A stretch of 8,319 bases of DNA. Source: an uncultured Lachnospiraceae bacterium. GTDB lineage: Bacteria; Bacillota_A; Clostridia; Lachnospirales; Lachnospiraceae. Location: contig CAJUQU010000165.1 of assembly GCA_910588595.1 (NCBI GenBank), positions 1-8,319 on the forward strand, in the 5' to 3' direction. The notes below the pieces were generated by a model that saw nothing but the letters and a program-made list of their open reading frames with translations, was not told where the DNA came from and searched no databases. The position numbers were made by a program, and so were the translations under genes. Positions 1-5,944 of the stretch are shown here, in pieces. Positions within the stretch are counted from its first letter, which is position 1. Every line of letters starts with the position of its first letter.

Positions 1-53
1 GCACCCGTCAGCGAACCGATTTATCGGTTTGATGACATTCTTCCTCTGGGTGC
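1..53. other. Compact inverted-repeat element at left edge, function unknown
   Basis: Bases 1-6 (GCACCC) are the reverse complement of 48-53 (GGGTGC). Between them, 7-19 pairs with 24-36 through GTCA/TGAC, one G-A mismatch, and then CGAACCGA with TCGGTTTG (one G-T wobble), leaving a four-base TTTA loop. Bases 37-47 would be an unpaired bulge. The element lies beyond the operon terminator, so on the minus strand it would belong to the leader of the next gene. On the plus strand it could be the 3' end of a small RNA. It matches no RNA family that I recognise, and the window edge hides any continuation. Confidence 0.4.
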
Positions 54-64
54 CCCTGTGCATA

Positions 65-94
65 AAAACCGCAGGCGTTACTGCCTGCGGTTTT
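65..94 (-). terminator. Intrinsic terminator of the lipoprotein / ACS-like operon
   Basis: An 8-bp perfect GC-rich stem (69-76 CCGCAGGC with 83-90 GCCTGCGG) has a 6-base loop and is flanked by A and T runs. Read on the minus strand, the stem is followed by TTTTT. It starts 17 bases after the stop codon of the ACS-beta-like gene. The plus strand also has TTTT after the stem, so it could act in both directions. Confidence 0.9.
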
Positions 95-111
95 CATTTC
101 CGCTATATCTA

Positions 112-825
112 TCACTTTTGTCCAAAATGCAGCTCGCGCAGCCCCTCCACCTCGTCACATACCTTTTTCAGACTACAGGTATCGCAATCCATGTCGAGGC
201 TCGTCAAAATATGGTTGAGCGACTGTGTGATCTGCTCTGCCCTGCCAAGCTTTCGCTCCAATGTGCGATAATCAAAATCCCTGTGTGTGACAAAGATCAC
301 ATTGACATTCTTTACACCGGAAATCTTCTGATACCGCTCCAGATACATGTGCCCGATATCGGCAAAACACATCTTTTTGTCCGCCAGTACTCTTCTGCTG
401 ATGCGCACCGGCTCGCGCTGGCTTACCGGCGAGATGCGCGCCATGTATCCTTCCGGGTGAACGTGATAACGCACATAGTCGATCTCCCGGAGTTTCCGGT
501 ACATCGCCTCCTTGTCATCGCTCCCTTCCAGCCGGGCAAACACGATCCGCGCATAGGAACAGCTCCCCGTGATCTGTGCCAAATCACTTCCGTACAGATA
601 GACGCCCTGCGGCAAAAGCAGCGGCTGCGTCGTGTAAAAGCATCCGCTCAATCCAAGCGTACTCTGCCCGCCAAGCTCATATGCCGTCTCGCTGCCGAGT
701 ATCATGCGGTGTTCCCCCACATCCCGCCATGCCTTTGACGGCTCCGCAAGCCTCGCACTTTCCGCAGACGCAAGCTGATCGAGTTGTTCTATGATTTCCT
801 TGATCATATCATCATAGAGGTTCAT
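112..825 (-). CDS. Stand-alone acetyl-CoA synthase / CO dehydrogenase beta-subunit-like protein (237 aa)
   Basis: This soluble 237-residue protein has no signal peptide or membrane span. From memory it resembles proteins annotated as carbon monoxide dehydrogenase beta subunit family (CdhC/AcsB-related); the assignment rests mainly on the C-terminal end, a CX2CX5C motif (Cys214, Cys217, Cys223) followed directly by DEVEGLRELHF. Other cysteines are Cys62, Cys89 and Cys153. Full-length ACS is several times longer, and its Ni-Fe-S A-cluster domain is not recognisable here, so catalytic acetyl-CoA synthesis is unlikely. The open frame extends to a GTG at 852, but ATG at 825 has AAAGGAA at 835-841, nine bases upstream, and is preferred. 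It is the last gene before the terminator, 35 bases after the 54-aa gene. With the CooC-like ATPase in the same window, a role in metal-centre assembly or electron or ligand transfer for the dehydratase-like pair is plausible inference only. Family membership is moderately sure; function is unknown. Confidence 0.6.
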   Translation of the reverse strand: MNLYDDMIKEIIEQLDQLASAESARLAEPSKAWRDVGEHRMILGSETAYELGGQSTLGLSGCFYTTQPLLLPQGVYLYGSDLAQITGSCSYARIVFARLEGSDDKEAMYRKLREIDYVRYHVHPEGYMARISPVSQREPVRISRRVLADKKMCFADIGHMYLERYQKISGVKNVNVIFVTHRDFDYRTLERKLGRAEQITQSLNHILTSLDMDCDTCSLKKVCDEVEGLRELHFGQK

Positions 826-834
826 ACTCAGATT

Positions 835-841
835 TTCCTTT
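835..841 (-). promoter_or_regulatory. Ribosome binding site deciding the ACS-like start
   Basis: AAAGGAA on the minus strand ends nine bases before ATG 825. The alternative GTG at 852 has no purine-rich site in front of it, so the shorter 237-aa product is favoured over 246 aa. Confidence 0.7.
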
Positions 842-860
842 ATCAAATACACTGCTTTGT

Positions 861-1025
861 CTACAGCCGCTTTTCCTTCTTAACTTTATCGTAGCGCTTT
901 GATATCCATGGCATGATCTTTGCCGCCGCTTTCATGTCAAGATTGAAAAAATACACGGTAAAGGTCAGTATGAAAAACACTGCTGCCACGATCACCACAC
1001 CCAGTAATAGCTTCAATATCATCAT
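861..1025 (-). CDS. Small single-pass membrane protein (54 aa)
   Basis: This short gene reads MMILKLLLGVVIVAAVFFIL and then TFTVYFFNLD before a basic tail rich in lysine and arginine, ending in KKEKRL. Residues 3-28 form one hydrophobic span; the following 26 residues include a run of basic and amphipathic sequence. The positive-inside rule predicts the C-terminus in the cytoplasm. An AGGAAA site at 1031-1036 lies five bases before the ATG and overlaps the stop codon of the lipoprotein gene, so the two are probably translationally coupled. A second ATG follows immediately. The ACS-like gene starts 35 bases downstream. I do not recognise a family. Its place between a lipoprotein and a cytosolic Fe-S-like protein suggests a membrane anchor or link, which is inference. 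That it is a real gene is supported by the RBS, the tight packing and the clean topology. Confidence 0.7.
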   Translation of the reverse strand: MMILKLLLGVVIVAAVFFILTFTVYFFNLDMKAAAKIMPWISKRYDKVKKEKRL

Positions 1026-1034
1026 GACCGTTTC

Positions 1035-2111
1035 CTAACCTACATCGATGATGTTATTGTAGTCATTGATCAGCGATGAGAGTCCCGCATCAAAAGAGGA
1101 CAGTGAGCATTGACCTGAAAAACTTGCATTTATGTCGAACTGGCTCAGCTCCTCCCCGTCTTTGACTTTCTGGAGCACTTCTGTCAGGGAAACCTTGGTA
1201 TCCTTCAGATCCCTGATAAAGCTGTTCCACCAGCCGTATTTGGAGATTCCTTCCGCTGCAAGTTTTTCCTCATCATTGTCATATGCGAGCAGCGCGTCCA
1301 CATTCTCTACAAATTCATCATAGAGCGGCTGAATCTTTTCCAGATCCATATCCAGGATGTTCTCATCCCAAACGCCCTGATTGTACAGCTCGGTCTCTAT
1401 ATCATTGGCGAGATCCAGCACCCTGTTCATCGCATAGAATACCTCGAGCCCCTCCTCTTTCATCCTCTCGTACGCCTTTTCCTGACGTTCATTGGCAACA
1501 ATATCGAGCTCCGCCATAAATGCATCACCATCATCCATATAATCTGCCAGAGCGCTTAGCAAATTCGCGTGATATTCCTTTGCTTTCTGGTAATCATCAT
1601 CCAGAAATGATTTCATCTCAGTGTAGACTTCAATGTCATTGAGTGTCGATATCACCATTTTCAGGGACGGATACATTTTCAGAAACGCCTCATCCAATGA
1701 AGTCTTGTCGCTCTTGCTGTTCACCATCTCGTAGGCGCTCTCAACCTGCTCAATGTCATACTCCGATAAAGAGTAGCAGTCGTAATAGTCATAATCCGGA
1801 TCCAAAAGAGCAAACTCTTCCTGCTCTATATCTACATAATTGAAATAGCGCTCCAGGGAATCACTGACCCTGCCAAGCATAAAATTATTGACTTCAATAT
1901 ATGCGTTGTAAAGCTCCTGCTCCTGTTCTTCGAGCTCCTCGTCTGACAGCTCTGGCTCCACACTAGAAGGTGTCTCCGACTCTTCGGTTTTCGTCGTCAC
2001 TTGATTATCCTCGATAACATTTTGGGTGATCGACGCGGCAGCATTCTGACACGCTGTCACAGAGCATGCCATAATCAACACAGTTAAAATAATACTCGTT
2101 TTTCTTCTCAT
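1035..2111 (-). CDS. Lipoprotein, DUF3829-like (358 aa)
   Basis: The N-terminus MRRKTSIILTVLIMACSVTA followed by Cys21 is a lipoprotein signal peptide: a basic start, a hydrophobic core and a V-T-A-C lipobox. The mature protein should be lipid-anchored outside the membrane. After a Ser/Thr/Glu-rich linker (about 25-60), the rest is almost entirely acidic and helical, beginning with the segment YNAYIEVNNFMLGRVSDSLE. This resembles DUF3829 lipoproteins, a family without known function; the match is from memory and moderate. There are no cysteines after the lipid anchor and no catalytic motif I can name. The frame is open upstream to 2150, but ATG 2111 has GGGAG at 2118-2122, six bases upstream, and gives the proper signal peptide. 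It has its own promoter at about 2238 and opens a sub-operon with the 54-aa and ACS-like genes. A substrate-binding, sensor or envelope role is possible; nothing in the sequence decides. Confidence 0.8.
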   Translation of the reverse strand: MRRKTSIILTVLIMACSVTACQNAAASITQNVIEDNQVTTKTEESETPSSVEPELSDEELEEQEQELYNAYIEVNNFMLGRVSDSLERYFNYVDIEQEEFALLDPDYDYYDCYSLSEYDIEQVESAYEMVNSKSDKTSLDEAFLKMYPSLKMVISTLNDIEVYTEMKSFLDDDYQKAKEYHANLLSALADYMDDGDAFMAELDIVANERQEKAYERMKEEGLEVFYAMNRVLDLANDIETELYNQGVWDENILDMDLEKIQPLYDEFVENVDALLAYDNDEEKLAAEGISKYGWWNSFIRDLKDTKVSLTEVLQKVKDGEELSQFDINASFSGQCSLSSFDAGLSSLINDYNNIIDVG

Positions 2112-2117
2112 TATCTT

Positions 2118-2122
2118 CTCCC
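2118..2122 (-). promoter_or_regulatory. Ribosome binding site deciding the lipoprotein start
   Basis: GGGAG on the minus strand lies six bases before ATG 2111. This selects the start that places the basic and hydrophobic signal-peptide segments at the true N-terminus, instead of behind 13 charged residues from the upstream start at 2150. Confidence 0.8.
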
Positions 2123-2133
2123 TTTCATTTCCT

Positions 2134-2175
2134 TTACGAATCCTCAACAATTAAACACTTGTTTAGAATTCGTAA
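2134..2175 (-). repeat. Nested hairpin in the lipoprotein mRNA leader
   Basis: Bases 2134-2143 pair with 2166-2175 over ten positions (eight perfect TTACGAAT/ATTCGTAA pairs, then one G-T wobble and one G-C). The loop contains a second inverted repeat, TAAAC AAGT GTTTA read on the minus strand. The structure ends 11 bases before the GGGAG ribosome binding site, so it could affect translation or mRNA stability, or act as a DNA operator. It is not GC-rich and lacks a proper T run, so it is not a terminator. Confidence 0.6.
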
Positions 2176-2232
2176 TAAAAAAACTGATAGTTGCTTTTTT
2201 ATGCCTTATACAATTTCTGCACCGTAAAAATC

Positions 2233-2241
2233 ATTATACCA
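2233..2241 (-). promoter_or_regulatory. Extended -10 promoter for lipoprotein operon
   Basis: On the minus strand the sequence TGGTATAAT is a perfect TATAAT (2233-2238) preceded by the TGn extension (2239-2241). The best -35 at 17 bases spacing is only TTTCCT, which is poor, as is common for extended -10 promoters. Transcription would start near 2226, giving a leader of about 115 bases that contains the nested hairpin. It lies 35 bases after the stop of the activase gene, with no clear terminator between, so read-through from the dehydratase genes may add to expression. Confidence 0.65.
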
Positions 2242-2275
2242 CACAATTTTTAAAAAGGAAAGTTAAACGTGCATT

Positions 2276-3073
2276 TTACATTAAACGTAAAGATACACGT
2301 TTTGCGTACTCTGCCGCCCCGAGCGCGCCCATCAGCTGCGGGTCGACCGGCAGCGCCACCACCTTGATCTTGAGCACTTTCTCAATCGCCTGCTTCAAGC
2401 CCTCGTTCTTGGCACAGCCGCCTGTCAGGGCGATGCTGTCTGTCGCCCCCGCCTTCTTTGCCATGACAAAGCACCGCTTTGCGACGGAGAGCTGTATGCC
2501 CGCCGCGATCTCCTCCATCGGCTTTCCCTCCCCGACAAGGGACACGACCTCACTCTCGGCAAATACGGTACACTGCGCAGTGATCGGTATCACGTTCTTC
2601 GCCTTTAGGGACAGTCTGGAAAATTCCTCCAGCGACATCTCAAAAGCGTTTGCCATGCTCTCAAAAAAGCGTCCCGTTCCGGCTGCGCACTTGTCGTTCA
2701 TCGCAAAGTTGAGCACCGTCCCGTCCGTGTCGATGGCGATACCCTTGACATCCTGACCGCCGATATCGATGACTGCATGCACACCAGGATCTGCCATGTG
2801 CACGCCCATCGCGTGACAACTGATCTCCGATATATTCTCGTCGGCAAAGGGCACTTTGTTCCGCCCGTACCCCGTGCCGACCAGATACACCAGATCCTGT
2901 GGCGAATGCAGCCCCTCCACCTGCGAAACCGCCTCGTTCAAAGCCGCCTCTGCACTCAATACCGGATTGATGCGGCTCCTGTTTGTGACACTCGCCACGA
3001 TCGTGCTGTTTTCGTCTATGATCACACATTTAGTGTATGTACTCCCCGCATCACAGCCACCGAAATATCTCAT
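2276..3073 (-). CDS. 2-hydroxyacyl-CoA dehydratase-type activase, ASKHA ATPase (265 aa)
   Basis: This is the ATP-dependent one-electron activator (HgdC/FldI/YjiL type) of the dehydratase/benzoyl-CoA reductase family, a cytosolic homodimer in known members. It couples ATP hydrolysis to moving a low-potential electron into the partner enzyme's cluster. Visible motifs are the phosphate-1 loop DAGSTYTK (8-15), phosphate-2 DIGGQD (103-108), the NDKCAAGTGRFFE stretch with Cys129, ITAQCTVFAESE with Cys168, and the adenosine-site segment LTGGCAKNEGL (216-226). Cys129 and Cys168 are the positions that, one per monomer pair, bind the bridging [4Fe-4S] cluster. Length is the family norm of about 260. 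ATG 3073 has a GGAGGG site seven to eight bases upstream. It follows the 512-aa subunit by 84 bases, which marks it as the dedicated activator of the two subunits before it. Family assignment is very secure; the partner substrate is unknown. Confidence 0.95.
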   Translation of the reverse strand: MRYFGGCDAGSTYTKCVIIDENSTIVASVTNRSRINPVLSAEAALNEAVSQVEGLHSPQDLVYLVGTGYGRNKVPFADENISEISCHAMGVHMADPGVHAVIDIGGQDVKGIAIDTDGTVLNFAMNDKCAAGTGRFFESMANAFEMSLEEFSRLSLKAKNVIPITAQCTVFAESEVVSLVGEGKPMEEIAAGIQLSVAKRCFVMAKKAGATDSIALTGGCAKNEGLKQAIEKVLKIKVVALPVDPQLMGALGAAEYAKRVSLRLM

Positions 3074-3157
3074 TTTTCACCCTCCTGCTACCTTCAGTCT
3101 GCATGTTCACTGCTGCACAGAATACTGTACTATATAATTATCATTCTATTCCCTGTA

Positions 3158-4696
3158 CTACCAGTTATTGTCATCGTCAAAATCCTCGAGGCTCGGATCG
3201 AGCGGTTCCTCCCTGAATACGGTGCGCATGTACCGGTTGACCTCCGTGCGCATGTCCTTTCTCGAACCGTCCTCCGGTTTCATCAGATTGTGGTTCACCC
3301 AGATCAGGTGAACGCCGTGCTTTCTCGCCTCCTCCTCAAACAGCCCATGATACCCTGACATCGCCTTGCACCCCATGTGGCAGTACATGATGACCACGTC
3401 CACGTCAAAGCTCTCGCAGAAGCGCCACAGATCCTCGACACCGACCTCGTAACCGCCGTTGGAGCGGCTGCGCATGATCATCTTTCCATACAGATACGCC
3501 AGATCTTTTAACGCCTGATCCTTGTCCTGCGTGTCCACCATGCGCGTGGAACACAGGCTGAGCATATCCACGAGCGCCGCCACGCCCCAGCAGTTCTGCA
3601 GCCAGACTGTGAAAGCTGTGTAATACGCTGACTGCACGCCCCATGTGATCGCGCGGTGCCTGATCTCCTGGCAGACGAGCTCCCTGCGCTCATATCCTCT
3701 CTGCACATAGCGGTTGAGCTTCTGCTCGACTTTCCGGAACACCTCATATCTGCCGCCTGTAGCCTGGTAGACACAGTAGCGGTAGAGCGCAAGGTTCGTC
3801 CCGATCATCTGCGGGTATTTTGTACGGCTGATCTCAAACCAGTCGAGCATGTTCTGCGTCTCGGTATTAAAGAGCTCCATACTCTTGAAAAACGCATTCC
3901 AGTCAAATGTCTCACCTGTGTGCTCCTCGATAAAAGCGATGCAGTTCTGGATCTCCTCCACCGCATACGGTTCCACGCTCTCATAGGTATGGCGTATCGG
4001 CACGGCAAGCTCAAAAGTCGGAATGCCAAAATACTGTCCCTCGATGCTGTTTCCCATCAGGCTGCCGTCGCAAGTCGTGTTGCAGTGCACCGCACATGCC
4101 CCGATCCTCGGATAGTCGTCCTCCAGGGCAACGCCAAGCTCCGCAAGCGGCATCGGGCAGACATCTGACGGAACACCGTACGTCTGCGCCGCGTCCGTAT
4201 AGTGCACCACGCCATTCTGGACCATCATGGCGCAGGTGTACACCGCAGGTACTTCCACCGAAGTCCAGATCAGATTTGGAAATCCATTCATGATCTCGCT
4301 CATCATATTTTCATCAAACAGTACCATTTTCTTCCGAAGCTTCTCGTCGTTTCCGATATTGGGATCTGCTCTGAACATCCTCGTCATGGCTTTGCACATA
4401 TCGATGACGACAATGCTGAGCGCTGTGTGGGTGATGCGAAGCTGTGAGCCGCGCATCCCCTCGGTGTGCCTGTCAAAAAAATCGGGGACCACCAGATAAT
4501 TGACCATCCAGCGATACCGGAAAAACGCTTTCACGTTGTTTGGTTTTGCGGCAAAACCGATGAGTACACCCCAGATCCGAAGCCACTGCAGATAGTCATA
4601 GAAAGTGTCCCTGACACCGCGCCACTCACGCCGCTTTTTTGCCCTTTTGCCTGTATAGAATGAACCGAGCTTCTCGCTCCCCATCTGTTTTCCCAT
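3158..4696 (-). CDS. 2-hydroxyacyl-CoA dehydratase-family subunit, long form (512 aa)
   Basis: A HgdB/BcrB-like Fe-S subunit, expected to be the partner of the 391-aa protein. The three cluster-ligand positions of the family can be placed: Cys180 in SDVCPMPLAELG, Cys209 in HCNTTCDGSL, and Cys439 or Cys443 in IMYCHMGCKAMSG, with a normal-looking C-terminal domain of the pattern VDVVIMYCHMGCK ... GVHLIWVNHN. The usual KFCD third motif is absent, replaced by CHMGC. Relative to typical subunits of about 370-440 residues it has an extra N-terminal region (about 1-140, basic at first, then helical) and an acidic tail EDFDDDNNW. There are 14 cysteines in total. ATG 4696 has TAGGAG about eight bases upstream; the gene starts 20 bases after the 391-aa gene. 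In known relatives these subunits dehydrate 2-hydroxyacyl-CoA, reduce benzoyl-CoA or, as double-cubane proteins, reduce small molecules. Which applies here cannot be told. Confidence 0.88.
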   Translation of the reverse strand: MGKQMGSEKLGSFYTGKRAKKRREWRGVRDTFYDYLQWLRIWGVLIGFAAKPNNVKAFFRYRWMVNYLVVPDFFDRHTEGMRGSQLRITHTALSIVVIDMCKAMTRMFRADPNIGNDEKLRKKMVLFDENMMSEIMNGFPNLIWTSVEVPAVYTCAMMVQNGVVHYTDAAQTYGVPSDVCPMPLAELGVALEDDYPRIGACAVHCNTTCDGSLMGNSIEGQYFGIPTFELAVPIRHTYESVEPYAVEEIQNCIAFIEEHTGETFDWNAFFKSMELFNTETQNMLDWFEISRTKYPQMIGTNLALYRYCVYQATGGRYEVFRKVEQKLNRYVQRGYERRELVCQEIRHRAITWGVQSAYYTAFTVWLQNCWGVAALVDMLSLCSTRMVDTQDKDQALKDLAYLYGKMIMRSRSNGGYEVGVEDLWRFCESFDVDVVIMYCHMGCKAMSGYHGLFEEEARKHGVHLIWVNHNLMKPEDGSRKDMRTEVNRYMRTVFREEPLDPSLEDFDDDNNW

Positions 4697-4716
4697 CTGT
4701 CTGCTCCTACGCCTTT

Positions 4717-5892
4717 CTACAGTCTCTTGATCTCCAGACTCTCCACAAACGCCTGGAACCGTGTCCGCAGCTGCCCGGAATTTCCTGTCACATACGGTCT
4801 GTCTATAGAGAGCGTCGGGACCCCGTATTTTTCCCGCATATTTTTCGATGCGTAGGCGCGCTCATAACCCCAGTAATCACAGAACTTCATCTGCTGGTAG
4901 ATCACGCCGTCCGCACGGTACTCCTGCACCAGCTGTCTCACGTAGTCCTGGCGCTCCGACACTTTCTGTGCATTCATATAGCGCGGGCATTTTCCCATTG
5001 TCAGGTAATGTCTGCAGACCTGCGTCAACACGTCCTGCGTATCATCCAGCCTGATCGGTACACGCTCCGGGAGCGAGCCAAAGCAAAAGCGGTCCGCGAC
5101 GACCCTCGCACCGGTCTCCTCCATCAATCTGATCAATCCGGGATCATCGATCTCAGAACCCGCGACAACGACTTTCACTCGAAACGCCGGCTTCGGATCG
5201 GCCTCCCGCGTGCGCAGCTCCTCAGCCACCGATGCGAGCCTGTCTATCAAAAGCGCCTTGGGACAGCAGTACGAGGCAGTGCACAGGACTGCAAACTCGT
5301 AACCCGTGATGCGCGGATCCTCCTCCTTGCGGTACTCCGATATCTCCTGCAGCAGACTGCAGATCCGGTTGTGCTGTCCTACTGCCTTGCGGAGGCTCTC
5401 ATCTGAAATGTCAACGCCGAACCTTTCCCGCAGCGGCGCAAGGACATGCGCCTGCATCTGCCTCACATAATGACGGAGCGCGGTATCGTCTGATTTCATC
5501 GGCGCATCACAGTAGGAGACAAAAAATCCCTCCTTGTCAACACACTTTAAATGCTCGATATTTTCCACGCACCGGTTCATCTGGGAGCAGGCATCCGGCG
5601 CGATGACACAGTCGAGGAACTGATACCCGCCCTCCACCGCGCGCTCTAAGACCGCGCGGCAGCACTCACATAAGAGGCTTGACATATAATATGTACCGAT
5701 ATCGATCGAACCGGTCCGCGGCGCGCGAAGCCTCACCGAAAAGCACCCCGGCAGGTTCAAAAGCGGCTCTGGTATCAGTGAACATACACTTCCTATCGGG
5801 TGCAGACCTGCAGCCACGCCCTCGCGCACCAGATCGTTATTTGCCTCCTCCAGAAGCCTCTCAAAATAATATAACTGTGATAAATCTCTCAT
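4717..5892 (-). CDS. 2-hydroxyacyl-CoA dehydratase-family subunit, short form (391 aa)
   Basis: A typical-length HgdA/HgdB/FldC-like subunit of a cytosolic Fe-S enzyme. Family landmarks are clear: GSVCSLIPEPLL (Cys37), VIAPDACSQMNR (Cys102), and QQMKFCDYWGYE (Cys338), the three positions that hold the [4Fe-4S] or double-cubane cluster, followed by the family ending GNSGQLRTRFQAFVESLE. It is unusually rich in cysteine, with 18 residues, including CECC at 75-78 and a CC pair at 209-210. A TTG at 5916 in the same frame would add eight residues, but ATG 5892 has GGGGAG at 5898-5903 and is the better start. It follows the CooC-like gene by 52 bases and precedes the long subunit by 20 bases, so the two subunits are almost certainly made together as a heterodimer. 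It is probably electron-fed by the activase at 3073. Substrate is unknown: there is no CoA-transferase or acyl-CoA dehydrogenase nearby. Confidence 0.9.
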   Translation of the reverse strand: MRDLSQLYYFERLLEEANNDLVREGVAAGLHPIGSVCSLIPEPLLNLPGCFSVRLRAPRTGSIDIGTYYMSSLLCECCRAVLERAVEGGYQFLDCVIAPDACSQMNRCVENIEHLKCVDKEGFFVSYCDAPMKSDDTALRHYVRQMQAHVLAPLRERFGVDISDESLRKAVGQHNRICSLLQEISEYRKEEDPRITGYEFAVLCTASYCCPKALLIDRLASVAEELRTREADPKPAFRVKVVVAGSEIDDPGLIRLMEETGARVVADRFCFGSLPERVPIRLDDTQDVLTQVCRHYLTMGKCPRYMNAQKVSERQDYVRQLVQEYRADGVIYQQMKFCDYWGYERAYASKNMREKYGVPTLSIDRPYVTGNSGQLRTRFQAFVESLEIKRL

Positions 5893-5897
5893 CTTGT

Positions 5898-5903
5898 CTC
5901 CCC
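5898..5903 (-). promoter_or_regulatory. Ribosome binding site deciding the 391-aa subunit start
   Basis: GGGGAG on the minus strand is five bases before ATG 5892. The in-frame upstream TTG at 5916 would place this site inside the coding sequence and has no comparable site of its own. Confidence 0.75.
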
Positions 5904-5944
5904 ATACTGCCGACAACCTGCATCCAAAGACCTGTCAGCGCACA

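Noticed and set aside
1..63. Minus-strand open frame from ATG at 63 running off the left edge
   Set aside because: It starts inside the terminator's T run with no ribosome binding site, and only 21 codons are visible.
58..738. Long plus-strand open frame opposite the ACS-like gene, and similar plus-strand frames at 4639-5406 and 6995-7711
   Set aside because: They lie antisense to clearly homologous minus-strand genes, show no family motifs and look like shadows of GC-biased codons.
112..852. Longer 246-aa version of the ACS-like protein starting at GTG 852
   Set aside because: No ribosome binding site precedes it, while AAAGGAA is well placed before ATG 825.
2180..2210. A-run/T-run hairpin in the lipoprotein leader as a terminator
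   Set aside because: The stem is only AACT/AGTT plus A-T pairs, too weak and AT-rich to be called a terminator.
131..2913. Shared 15-base word GCAGCCCCTCCACCT near 128-142 and 2908-2922
   Set aside because: Both copies simply encode a VEGL peptide in unrelated proteins; no sign of a true repeat.
3074..3157. Possible promoter or terminator in the 84-base gap before the activase
   Set aside because: A/T-rich hexamers exist but no -35/-10 pair has acceptable spacing, and the small GTACAG/CTGTGC hairpin has no T run.
5637..5659. 7-bp GC-rich inverted repeat CCGCGCG / CGCGCGG in the 391-aa subunit gene
   Set aside because: Short and within Arg/Ala-rich codons, so expected by chance at this base composition.
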